Source of the DNA: Candidatus Heimdallarchaeota archaeon
GTDB taxonomy: Archaea; Asgardarchaeota; Heimdallarchaeia; Heimdallarchaeales; JAJRWK01
Assembly (NCBI GenBank): GCA_027001645.1
Contig: JALTMP010000316.1
Span: forward strand, 1 to 38,884
DNA length: 38,884 nucleotides
Direction: 5' to 3'
In this document: one piece after another, positions 19,043 through 28,107 of the stretch
How positions within the stretch are numbered: the first letter of the stretch is position 1
How the letters are laid out: the number at the start of each line of letters is the position of its first letter
The notes under the pieces: generated by a model
What the model saw: only the letters and a program-made list of their open reading frames with translations
Told to the model about the DNA's origin: nothing
The model's database searches: none
Made by a program: the position numbers and the translations under genes

Positions 19043-19627
19043 ATGAGTGATCCAGAACAGATCGAAAGCGCATCTCAAATTAAAGAATCTGCTGAGGTTC
19101 TTACAAAGAGGTTTCTTAAACGCTTGATGGGCCAGAACAAGAATGATCTAATGGTGGTGCTTGCCAGAATGTTCCCTCATGCTCAAGCCATGAGGATTCT
19201 TGCGCTTTCTGAAGATCTTGCAAATGAAAGACCAACTGCTGAGCAAGGCTTATATTACCTCTTCCAAAACGAGGTTTACAACCTCGAAATGATTCAGCTT
19301 ATTCGAAGATCTGTTCCCAATGTTTTTTCAGAACATCTTGTTCTAACAACCCCCACTGAATTCTTTGTTCGCATTAAATGTACACGTACTCCTCTCAAAG
19401 AATTCTTCGATGAATGTCGTGATTATTCATGTGAAACCTGCATTCTCTCAAGAATCCAATACTGGAAACCATTTCAGCCACAAATGGAAAAAGTTGAAGA
19501 CCGAAGATCAGATCTGTGCAAGAATTGCGGAAAACTGCTTACTAAAAAGGATGACATCGAAGTAAAAAATGAACGAGTATACTACCGGTGCTCAAGCTGT
19601 GGCCATAGGGGTTGGAATTCGTTGTAA
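19043..19627 (+). CDS. Uncharacterised protein with C-terminal zinc ribbon
   Basis: CRDYSCETC and C-terminal LCKNCGKLL...YYRCSSCGHRG. Confidence 0.7.
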   Translation: MSDPEQIESASQIKESAEVLTKRFLKRLMGQNKNDLMVVLARMFPHAQAMRILALSEDLANERPTAEQGLYYLFQNEVYNLEMIQLIRRSVPNVFSEHLVLTTPTEFFVRIKCTRTPLKEFFDECRDYSCETCILSRIQYWKPFQPQMEKVEDRRSDLCKNCGKLLTKKDDIEVKNERVYYRCSSCGHRGWNSL

Positions 19628-19744
19628 TATTAGGTGATTTTAGGGAAATATTCCGATTTTGGTGTATCAAATCTGTCTGATTTTGCCAAGTGACTATTTA
19701 CTAGCATTAAGATATTTCTGAAAAAGCTACTAAAAATTATAAAG

Positions 19745-19776
19745 GGAAGGAATTCAAATCCAAATTAGTTCCTTCC
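19745..19776 (+). promoter_or_regulatory. Inverted repeat just downstream of a TATA-like box, upstream of the HerA-like gene
   Basis: GGAAGGAA (19745-19752)/TTCCTTCC (19769-19776), preceded by 'aaattataaag'. Confidence 0.5.
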
Positions 19777-19803
19777 GTATGTAACGAATGATCGTGGTAG
19801 CAG

Positions 19804-21648
19804 ATGACACAGCAAGTGAGTACTTACCAAGAAAACATGAGAGAAAAAGCAAAACAAGCCGAGGAAAGAATAAAACGCGCTATCGCCAGAGGACTTCCAT
19901 CCGAATTCATAGACGGATTCTTAGACTATGAGCAAGCAATTTTGTATTTTGAAAGTGTTGGAAAACGGGCAGAAGCCCTCTCCTTAGGCCGGCGGCTTGT
20001 CAGAATAATGGAAGTGGTCGACGAGAAGGGCGATAGAGACGCCCCCAAATTTGCCAAGCTAGGTCCGTTCTTTATTCTATTTGCCAATCAATTCAAAGCA
20101 AGAATTCTGGAACGACTTAACGCAGACCTCACAGAGGCTACGGCTGCTCGTGTTAAAGCTCTCGAATTAGCGGAAGGTGTTGAAGCAATAGAGCAGATCT
20201 TGCAAATAATGGTTAATCTACTTCTAGAAGACCACCTTGACTTTGGAATTAGGTATTTGGAATATGCACGAGAAAAGAAAGACGAGTTAATTTCAGAAAT
20301 AAGAGTTCAAATCGATGAAACCAAGAAAGGTTTATTCTCAAAATTGTTTTCCGGAGATTCAACCAAAGTTGCCACAAAAATCTATCTTGACTTTCTCTCT
20401 CTTCTGGCACTAATGTTAGAAAGAAGAGAACGAGGCTTAGGATTCTACTCGGATGCCATCAGGGTTCTACGAAACCTAAGGCCCTATGTTAGCTTCGATT
20501 TCTCCTATCTGGAAGAAAGGCTCCTAGCTTTGGAGGCAAAGATCCGTGCTTCATCTCAAGATATTGTTGATTTACCTGAAATTAGCCATGTTCCATCCAG
20601 AATAATTCCCCATACCATTCTTGATGATCCGAAAATCAAAGTTCTTGAAGACCTTATTCGCAAATATTTGAAGGCTCGCAATTACCACGGAATTGATTGC
20701 AAAGTTTCCTACACTCCTGTGTTAGGTGCAAACCCTGCAGGTCCCCCACACTTGGCCGTAGTAGGTCAAACAGGCAGTGGAAAAACCACATTTGCTCGCC
20801 ATGTTATCAAAGAAAACAGGAGAATACAGCAGACAGCAACGATAATATTCGACCATCACTTTGAGTATGCCGACATTGCTGATCATATTGTTCAATTCGG
20901 TGGAGAAGAACAAGAAGAAGCATCATTATACTATCCACTAGAAGAGCTAGGAGAAACCTTTGAACAAGCCAGAGAGTTCATGCAACAGCAACAGCAGCTT
21001 TTCGCTCAAAAAGGAATGAACCCCGAGGATCTTGCTGCAAAAATGAAAACATTCCAAGAACAAACAAGGCCAATGGTTCGAAACTTCATCATCGATGCGG
21101 TCGAAGCTGTTTTGGAGAAAGACGAAGATAAAATCTTTCCAATTGGTAATACCGAAGAACCACCTGTGATCGCAATTTGGGTTCAACTTGGAGATACAGA
21201 AACAGCAAATATCGTGATCGAGACAATTATGAAACACTTACTTCAGACGGCAATTGAAGGCAGGCTTAAACAAAAAACCATTCTAGTGAATGAAGAAGCT
21301 CAGAGACTTGCCGGTAGCCAGTGGGTACGAAGCATTTCCTCAGAAGGAAGGAAATTTGGATTATTCCAAATTAGCATTTCTCAACTTCCAGAATTTGATC
21401 CCTGGGTATTGAGCAACTCAGAGGTCGCAATCTTTAGACTAAGACGTCTTGACCAGGCTTCACCTCTTGCAGACCTATTGACTCCCGAGATCAAGCGGCT
21501 AATTACAGAGCTTGAGATAGGAGAATACCTGTCCTACGATCGAGAAAAAAGAAAATGGTTCTTGGGATACAATCCTGAATCACTAACTCCAATGCATGCC
21601 AAAACCGCTTTGGAAAATAAAATTGCGAGATTGCGAAAAATTGTGTAA
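19804..21648 (+). CDS. HerA/FtsK-type P-loop ATPase with helical N-terminal region
   Basis: VVGQTGSGKTTFARHV, TIIFDHHFEYADI, TILVNEEAQRL, SSEGRKFGLFQISISQLP, typical order of HerA-like ATPases. Confidence 0.82.
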   Translation: MTQQVSTYQENMREKAKQAEERIKRAIARGLPSEFIDGFLDYEQAILYFESVGKRAEALSLGRRLVRIMEVVDEKGDRDAPKFAKLGPFFILFANQFKARILERLNADLTEATAARVKALELAEGVEAIEQILQIMVNLLLEDHLDFGIRYLEYAREKKDELISEIRVQIDETKKGLFSKLFSGDSTKVATKIYLDFLSLLALMLERRERGLGFYSDAIRVLRNLRPYVSFDFSYLEERLLALEAKIRASSQDIVDLPEISHVPSRIIPHTILDDPKIKVLEDLIRKYLKARNYHGIDCKVSYTPVLGANPAGPPHLAVVGQTGSGKTTFARHVIKENRRIQQTATIIFDHHFEYADIADHIVQFGGEEQEEASLYYPLEELGETFEQAREFMQQQQQLFAQKGMNPEDLAAKMKTFQEQTRPMVRNFIIDAVEAVLEKDEDKIFPIGNTEEPPVIAIWVQLGDTETANIVIETIMKHLLQTAIEGRLKQKTILVNEEAQRLAGSQWVRSISSEGRKFGLFQISISQLPEFDPWVLSNSEVAIFRLRRLDQASPLADLLTPEIKRLITELEIGEYLSYDREKRKWFLGYNPESLTPMHAKTALENKIARLRKIV

Positions 21649-21662
21649 GAGGAGTGGAGTAA

Positions 21663-22565
21663 ATGAGTACCAAAAGAATGCGACACGAAATTCGCTTAGA
21701 AATTGAAGAAACAAAAAACAAGTTAAGAGAACTAGAAGAAAAGCTCAAAACCCACGGCAAAACACCAGAATTAATTGAAGAGAAGGAAAAGCAAGAAGCA
21801 TACTTGGAGAGACTAAATGAAGAATACCACAATCTCTCAGTCAAGAAGGAATCCGAAGTAAGAGTCATTTCTTTTGGATCTGAAAACCAACAAGGCAAGG
21901 CAGGAATTGTTCGTCTAATCCTAGAATTCCTAGCTGCTCTTTCAGTCACAATATGGCTATTCAGCTGGATTTTTGCTGCTCAAACAAGCGTAGACGCAAT
22001 CGATTTCTTGTGGAACTACGTAACGCTGAACAACTATCAAGTATCATCCGTGTCAACCTGGTCAAACAATCTCGAAACACTGGAGTTTAAGATGCTAGTT
22101 TTAAATATTGTAGCTACAGTGCTTCTTCTTTTGATGGGCATATTGTTTGTCTTAGACCGAGAGCCCTTCAAGGCATTGGAGATGTTTGTCTCGGTTGCAA
22201 TCCTTGTACCTTTCTCTGCCCTTCCTTATTTATTCGAAGGAGAAACAGCACTGGGAATCATTGAACGCCATGGACTGGTAATCTTTTCATTTGCAATGGC
22301 CGTCGGGGTAATCATTCTTTTTGACACCTTCGCAATCCCTAAAGAGAAAAGGTTGACCACTGGTAAGTTCCCCAAAGTGTTAGGTCTCATCAGTGGATTT
22401 TCGATTATTGGATCATATAGCTTCGTTGCGCTTTTGTCGTTTATAGATTCTGAAACCTTGCTTCAGGATTTCCTCAATTATTCTTGGGCCATCATTTCAG
22501 CAACCATTGTTGGTATATTCTTTGAGTTCATAAGAATAATTCTTGATCAGCGTAGTTCCCTCTAG
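21663..22565 (+). CDS. Coiled-coil plus multi-pass membrane protein
   Basis: Charged N-terminal coiled coil followed by about 6 hydrophobic segments; 14 nt after the HerA-like ORF. Confidence 0.75.
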   Translation: MSTKRMRHEIRLEIEETKNKLRELEEKLKTHGKTPELIEEKEKQEAYLERLNEEYHNLSVKKESEVRVISFGSENQQGKAGIVRLILEFLAALSVTIWLFSWIFAAQTSVDAIDFLWNYVTLNNYQVSSVSTWSNNLETLEFKMLVLNIVATVLLLLMGILFVLDREPFKALEMFVSVAILVPFSALPYLFEGETALGIIERHGLVIFSFAMAVGVIILFDTFAIPKEKRLTTGKFPKVLGLISGFSIIGSYSFVALLSFIDSETLLQDFLNYSWAIISATIVGIFFEFIRIILDQRSSL

Positions 22566-22705
22566 AACCACTTTTCACAAGATCTCGCGTTTCCCTTCCC
22601 TCTATCAAAATTGCCATTTGGAGTTAAGAGTATTAGTGGGCCTGAAAATGTATCGGACTTAAACCAACTAGCTGTTTCGAGAATGAGACCCTCAACAGCC
22701 ATTTT

Positions 22706-23056
22706 CTAATGATCCTTCTGAGAGTTGTCTTTTCTCTTCAGATTAGTTAGGATTTCCACCATCTTTGTGGCGTAATGTTGCAATGAGTCCTTGCCCTTCT
22801 CTGTGATATGAATTATAGTGGTGGGCTTTGCATTTACAAATCGCTTTTCAATCTCAATTAGTCCGTGTAGTTCTAATCTTTTCAAATGAGACGATAGGTT
22901 TCCAGAGGTTACCCCTAAGACGTCCTTTAGAGTGTTGAACTTGGCTTTTTCGTGCTGAAAAAGAAAGGATAAAATAGCTAGGCGTGCAGGAACATGAATT
23001 ACATCATCAATTTCACGAAAATCGCCCCATGGTGATGACTGCGGATTCACTGACAC
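22706..23056 (-). CDS. Winged-helix transcriptional regulator (ArsR/MarR-like)
   Basis: PARLAILSFLFQHEKAKFNTLKDVLGVTSGNLSSHLKRLELHGLIEIEKRFVNAKPTTIIHITEKGKDSL. Confidence 0.87.
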   Translation of the reverse strand: MSVNPQSSPWGDFREIDDVIHVPARLAILSFLFQHEKAKFNTLKDVLGVTSGNLSSHLKRLELHGLIEIEKRFVNAKPTTIIHITEKGKDSLQHYATKMVEILTNLKRKDNSQKDH

Positions 23057-23102
23057 ACCCCAATTTGCCGACTAAGAATATTCACCAATGGTATGTAAGT
23101 GT

Positions 23103-23768
23103 TCAGCCATCCACGAGGAGATCCAGATCCACGTTTTCGATTCGCCTCTGTATTCTCAAAGCTACGAAGCCCATTGAAACTCCAACAAGAAGACCAAACA
23201 CTAATCCATGGTAAAGCGCTAGCTCTTTACCTCCTAGAAACACCAATCCAACATTAACTAAGGTGCTCAAGAAGGATGCAAAACTCGGGAGATACTTTAA
23301 AGGAGTTGGCAAGAAATAATACGCTTTTTCATGATATTGGTTCTTCCGAGCAGACGTGACAAAGAGAAAGCCGATAATAAGCCCTACAGCCGGCATTATG
23401 AGATAAAACAAAGATAAAACTATTAGAATGGTTATTGAAGCCCAGAGACCAAGCATCCAGAATGCCACAGAAAAGGAGCTATTTCTAGAACGATAGGATG
23501 GTGAAAGTGAAATACTCTTTCCCAAGAACCAATCAATGACTACTCCCATTATAGTAACTACAAGCCAAGGCAATCCGTTAGGACTATTAATACCAAGCAA
23601 CAGAGAAATAGTGTAGTCCAATAGGCCAGCAAAGAGTAGTAGCAAGCCCCAGATAAGCAAGCTTGTTGCTTCAAACTGGTATGATCTGAGAACATCATAA
23701 ACTTTGAACCTTCGAAAATATTGGAGAAGTTCCTCAAAATTGTTAGGATCTTCAAAAATTTCTGCCAC
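23103..23768 (-). CDS. Multi-pass membrane protein, probably co-transcribed with the wHTH regulator
   Basis: 221 aa with several hydrophobic helices, directly upstream of the regulator gene on the same strand. Confidence 0.72.
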   Translation of the reverse strand: MAEIFEDPNNFEELLQYFRRFKVYDVLRSYQFEATSLLIWGLLLLFAGLLDYTISLLLGINSPNGLPWLVVTIMGVVIDWFLGKSISLSPSYRSRNSSFSVAFWMLGLWASITILIVLSLFYLIMPAVGLIIGFLFVTSARKNQYHEKAYYFLPTPLKYLPSFASFLSTLVNVGLVFLGGKELALYHGLVFGLLVGVSMGFVALRIQRRIENVDLDLLVDG

Positions 23769-23824
23769 GGGATAAGTACACTGGTCTAGTAAAAAAATAA
23801 TGCATTAACTTTGTGGGACAGAGT

Positions 23825-23845
23825 GATTTGTAGGGACAACAAATC
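23825..23845. promoter_or_regulatory. Candidate operator in divergent intergenic region
   Basis: Perfect 7-bp inverted repeat GATTTGT-agggaca-ACAAATC between the divergent membrane/wHTH genes and the ABC transporter. Confidence 0.55.
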
Positions 23846-23880
23846 TGTTTCAAAGAAAAAAACATTTCTTATGTAACTCA

Positions 23881-24852
23881 TTGTTCCAATTCTTCCTAAT
23901 GAATTACATAGTGTCACTTGACGACGTGCACAAATTCTATTCAAACGGCGTCCACGCAGTTAAAGGATTGTCACTAAAAGTAGAAGAAGGCGAAGTGCTA
24001 GGATTGCTCGGCCCAAACGGTGCTGGAAAAACAACTACCATGAATCTAATGATTGGTCTTCTTAAGCCATCAAAGGGAAACATTGCTATTTTTGGGAGAT
24101 CTCTCGAGTCAAGGACGAAGAAAATTCAACAAAGAATAGGAGTCGCACCTCAAGAATTCTCCTTTTATTCGCATCTTACGGTTTATGAAAATGCAAAATT
24201 ATTTGCAACTCTGTATAATGTCCGTAATGCTGAGCGAATAATTAATGATCTATTCAATCTTTTTGAATTAGAAGAAATCCGAAACCAGAGATCAGACCAG
24301 CTATCGGGAGGACAAAAGAGGAGACTCAATCTTACCCTTGCTCTACTACATGATCCTGATCTACTTATTCTTGACGAACCCGCTGCAGGAATGGATCCTC
24401 AAAGTAGAGCCGTTCTTTGGTCAAGTGTCAAATTCTTGGCAGACAGTGAGAACAAAACAATTATTCTAGCTACCCATCTCATGGAAGTGGCCGATCGGCT
24501 TAGCGATCGGATCGCAATCATAGATCATGGAAAACTGCTAGTAATTGATACTCCCAGAAAACTAAAGTCAAAATACGGCACAGGAGAAATAATTAATATT
24601 CGTCTCATCCCCGATTTGGCTTCAGAAGATGTTTCTTTGTTAAAATCAAGAATTGAGAAGATTCTGCCCAGAGTTGAGGGATCAGATCATTCATTTCAGA
24701 TTCACACAGATAACTCGATTGAAGATCTTTCGAAACTTCTCGGATTGCTTAAGCAATTGGATATTCGACATCAGCTCTTAGACATTTCAGTTCGTTCTGA
24801 AACGCTAGAAGATGTGTTCATTAAGCTAACAGGGAGGACACTTAGAGAGTAG
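23881..24852 (+). CDS. ABC transporter ATP-binding protein
   Basis: Walker A GPNGAGKTTT, signature LSGGQKRRLNL, Walker B LLILDEPAAGMDP. The ATG at 23899 is a more likely start than the TTG at 23881. Confidence 0.93.
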   Translation: MFQFFLMNYIVSLDDVHKFYSNGVHAVKGLSLKVEEGEVLGLLGPNGAGKTTTMNLMIGLLKPSKGNIAIFGRSLESRTKKIQQRIGVAPQEFSFYSHLTVYENAKLFATLYNVRNAERIINDLFNLFELEEIRNQRSDQLSGGQKRRLNLTLALLHDPDLLILDEPAAGMDPQSRAVLWSSVKFLADSENKTIILATHLMEVADRLSDRIAIIDHGKLLVIDTPRKLKSKYGTGEIINIRLIPDLASEDVSLLKSRIEKILPRVEGSDHSFQIHTDNSIEDLSKLLGLLKQLDIRHQLLDISVRSETLEDVFIKLTGRTLRE

Positions 24853-24861
24853 GAACCAGAG

Positions 24862-26166
24862 GTGAGAAAAATGCAACAGAAGATGCTTTACTCTTTAACG
24901 GTCAGTTTTCTCAAGTCTTTTTACAGAAACCGGGTTGCCTTCTTTTTCCTCCTTATTTTTCCACTAATCTTTGTGGGAGTATTTGGAATTGCTTTCCAAG
25001 TTAGTGATCCGCTTAACTCACCAATTGACATTGGTATTGTCAATAATGATCAAGGAATTCCTGAAGGGATAATCACCTTGAATCCTTTTACAGAAGAGAT
25101 CGTCTCAAATGGCAACTTCTCAAAAGACTTCATTTCAATCTTAGAAAATGCAACTTATCCAAACAATAGGACAAAACTATTCAATGCAAAAGTCTACGAT
25201 CTTGCTGATCTTGAAAAGGCAAAATCAGACCTTGAGAATAGAGTCATTTTGGCTTTGCTAATAATCCCACAAGATTTTTCTCTTGGCTTTCTCGCTGCGA
25301 TCAGAAGCATTTTTGCAGACGACCCGATTCTTCAAAACATAACACAAAATTGGGCAAAATATCCAGAAAGCACTTATTCAACTTACTTGCGGATTCAAGG
25401 TGATCAATCATTGCAACAATTTTCGATTGCAAATACTGCTCTAAGACGAATAACTGAAGAGTTCTTTTCTCTGGGATCGTCGAAAATCATTGGTGTAACC
25501 ATCATAACTGATAGTAACTTACAAACTGAAGGCTCCACAGTTTTTGATTTTATTTTTCCGGGGTTGGTAATATTTGGGATTCTACAGACTTTATCTGCCA
25601 TAACGACACTCGCCATAGCAGACGTTGAAAGTGGACTTCTCAGAAGAATCAAGATTACTCAAGCGAGTGGAACGACTTACGTGGCTTCCATGATTCTTAG
25701 CCAATTGATTCTATCTCTTATTCAGTTACCCATAATGTTCTTGACTGGAATCTTTTTCGGCTTTCCAGCAAATTCAAGAATGTGGTACGGTTTGGTCGTT
25801 GCCATTCTATTGATGTTTGGAATAACAGGTATTGGCTTCATTCTCGCCGGATTTGCCGAAAACTCTGATGCGGCTGTTGGCTTGGCAAATATAATTAGTG
25901 TTCCAATGGCATTTCTTGCGGGATCGTTCTTCATCGTCCCCAATCCTGAATTGAAATGGACAGCGAGAATAATGGGCGGGCACTCATTACGGGTGCTGGA
26001 TTTCCTCCCCGCTACTCCTGCTGTCAGGCTAATGAGAACAACTCTGCTGGGTACACAGTCACTTCGAAACTCTTGGTTTGACTTTGTGCTTTTAGCTACA
26101 CTTTCAGCAACTTATCTAGTTATTGGCTTGCTCACCTATTCACGGCGACATTTCCAATCGAAATGA
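24862..26166 (+). CDS. ABC-2 type permease
   Basis: N-terminal TM, large extracytoplasmic region, then a 5-6 TM block; directly downstream of the ATPase. Confidence 0.88.
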   Translation: MRKMQQKMLYSLTVSFLKSFYRNRVAFFFLLIFPLIFVGVFGIAFQVSDPLNSPIDIGIVNNDQGIPEGIITLNPFTEEIVSNGNFSKDFISILENATYPNNRTKLFNAKVYDLADLEKAKSDLENRVILALLIIPQDFSLGFLAAIRSIFADDPILQNITQNWAKYPESTYSTYLRIQGDQSLQQFSIANTALRRITEEFFSLGSSKIIGVTIITDSNLQTEGSTVFDFIFPGLVIFGILQTLSAITTLAIADVESGLLRRIKITQASGTTYVASMILSQLILSLIQLPIMFLTGIFFGFPANSRMWYGLVVAILLMFGITGIGFILAGFAENSDAAVGLANIISVPMAFLAGSFFIVPNPELKWTARIMGGHSLRVLDFLPATPAVRLMRTTLLGTQSLRNSWFDFVLLATLSATYLVIGLLTYSRRHFQSK

Positions 26167-26195
26167 ATAAACGTCGTTGTCCACAAGCAGAAACT

Positions 26196-26690
26196 CTAGC
26201 TGAACGAATCTTCGACCAGCGATAATTTCATCAGAGCAGCATCTTCTCCATCTAAATAATATCTTTTGAGAATTTCAGCATCATGAAATCCAAGTTTGAA
26301 ATAGAGAGATCGAGCAACAGCATTGGACACCCTGACCTCTAATATGACTTCTTCCATTTTTTCTTCCCTTAGCTTCTCAATGACTTTTTGCATCATTTGG
26401 GATCCGATACCCCTTCCTCGGTATTCTGGCAAAACTGCAACGCTAATGACATGTCCTCGTTTTCCCGAAAAAGGAACAAAGCCTTTGGTCATTCGTTCAA
26501 TTCTGGTAAGAACATATCCCACTACTTTATTGTCAACTTCTGCAACAACAGAGACGTCTTTGTACTTCTGAATGATACTGATGAAATACTGAAGAGAATA
26601 GTTTTCAGGCAAACAAACTCGATTAATATGAACTATTTGGTGAACATCCTCCATCGATGGTTTTCTTATCAAGACTTCGGAAATTTCCAT
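26196..26690 (-). CDS. GNAT acetyltransferase (RimI/Ard1-like)
   Basis: ISVAVLPEYRGRGIGSQMMQKVIEKL and LEVRVSNAVARSLYFKLGFHDAEILKRYY. Confidence 0.9.
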   Translation of the reverse strand: MEISEVLIRKPSMEDVHQIVHINRVCLPENYSLQYFISIIQKYKDVSVVAEVDNKVVGYVLTRIERMTKGFVPFSGKRGHVISVAVLPEYRGRGIGSQMMQKVIEKLREEKMEEVILEVRVSNAVARSLYFKLGFHDAEILKRYYLDGEDAALMKLSLVEDSFS

Positions 26691-28059
26691 GCTCCTCGTA
26701 TTGTCTGAGTGTCAATCCTTATTATTCTTTTCAGTTGAGATCAGATTGTTTATGAGCGAGAGCAATAAACATGAAGACTTGATTTGTTGGAACTGCTACG
26801 AAAAAACTCCTCCCCCAAAGTGTGTTCATTGTGGAGCGGAAATTCAAGAAATTGGAAAGGACGCTCTCGCCCAAGGAGCTGGAGGCACCACTCAAGAAGA
26901 ATTCGAAAATCGGGTTAAGACACTAAACTTGTCATTTCCTGCAACACAGACAACAAGGCGAATAACAATAAACGTAGGGTTTGTACGTGAAGTCATTGAA
27001 AAATTCTTCCCCGTCGAAGCAATGATCATCACAACCGAGATTGGATTTAGAGTCCCTCTAGACGGAGAAGTACTCGGCTCATTTAATGCACGATTCAATG
27101 CACTTCAAGAAGAGCTTTCCAAAATAAGCCCAACAATTGTCCCAGCGGCTAGAAGAGATCCCTTTGTTAAAGAAAAGATTGTTATTTTTCTAAAACAGAT
27201 CCCCGCAAACACAACACCCCGCTGGTTTCACATGATTACTGCATTCTTTCTTACGATTGCAGGAATGATTGCCGGATATTCGTGGCTCTTCTTGACTCAG
27301 GATGGGAGTACAAAAATCACTAGCGAAGCAATTTGGGACAATCTTGGGGCTATGCTAATCATTGCCGTGCTGCATTTGTTTGGTTATCTATTCGGACTGT
27401 GGCTCGTATTCAAATTAGGAAATACAAAGAAGAGCCTTGGTGAAAAATCCTTTATCGTTCTTCCCTCTATTCCGCATTATCCCGTTGGTATCTTTGCCTT
27501 TCTTGTTGAATACAGAAGTCCACCAAAGAATCGAGAACAAGCAATGAAAGATGCTCTCTATTTGTTCATTGCATGGTTTATTATCGGAGTTCTTTATTTC
27601 TTGCTCGGCATTCTGCTCAGTTCCATACTTCCCAAGGGCCTGACTAAACCGATTGCAAACCAAGAAAGTACTCTATTTCCCACACAAGTGAGAATTGTTC
27701 AAAGAACACTCGCATCTACTCTTGGTGTGGAAGGTGTAAATCCAATCGAACTTGCTGGTCTCATATTCTTACTGTTTGCAATCTTCCAAGCGCTTCCAGT
27801 CGGTACAATGCTGGGTGGAAACATTGCTAGAGCATTATTCGGTCGATATGAATATCTTGCACTGGTTCTCGCAACAATTACAATGTTGCTCTATATCGAC
27901 TATGTTTTTGGAATCATTCTCGCCCTGATGCATCTATTAACAAAGACAATGATTCCTTTAGACACCATCTCTGCGCCTAGCAGAAAATGGATTACCATTG
28001 GCTCACTAGTGCTCTTAGTTTCCATGGGTTTTCTAGCAACACAACTATTCCTTATCTGA
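26689..28059 (+). CDS. Zn-ribbon membrane protein, site-2-protease (M50)-like with degenerate active site
   Basis: N-terminal CWNCYEKTPPPKCVHCG; TM core with 'AVLHLFGYLFG', 'LPSIPHYPVGIFAFLVEYRSPPKNREQAMKDA', 'LPVGTMLGGNIARALFGR' aligning by eye with M50 motifs. Probable start is the ATG at 26752. Confidence 0.68.
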   Translation: MLLVLSECQSLLFFSVEIRLFMSESNKHEDLICWNCYEKTPPPKCVHCGAEIQEIGKDALAQGAGGTTQEEFENRVKTLNLSFPATQTTRRITINVGFVREVIEKFFPVEAMIITTEIGFRVPLDGEVLGSFNARFNALQEELSKISPTIVPAARRDPFVKEKIVIFLKQIPANTTPRWFHMITAFFLTIAGMIAGYSWLFLTQDGSTKITSEAIWDNLGAMLIIAVLHLFGYLFGLWLVFKLGNTKKSLGEKSFIVLPSIPHYPVGIFAFLVEYRSPPKNREQAMKDALYLFIAWFIIGVLYFLLGILLSSILPKGLTKPIANQESTLFPTQVRIVQRTLASTLGVEGVNPIELAGLIFLLFAIFQALPVGTMLGGNIARALFGRYEYLALVLATITMLLYIDYVFGIILALMHLLTKTMIPLDTISAPSRKWITIGSLVLLVSMGFLATQLFLI

Positions 28060-28107
28060 GAGTAATGAAAAGGAAACTTTTTTCACTTCCTCAGTTACGA
28101 TCTACTT

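Noticed and set aside
21503-21949. 148-aa minus-strand ORF
   Set aside because: Overlaps the ends of two well-supported + genes; Ser/Phe-rich shadow ORF.
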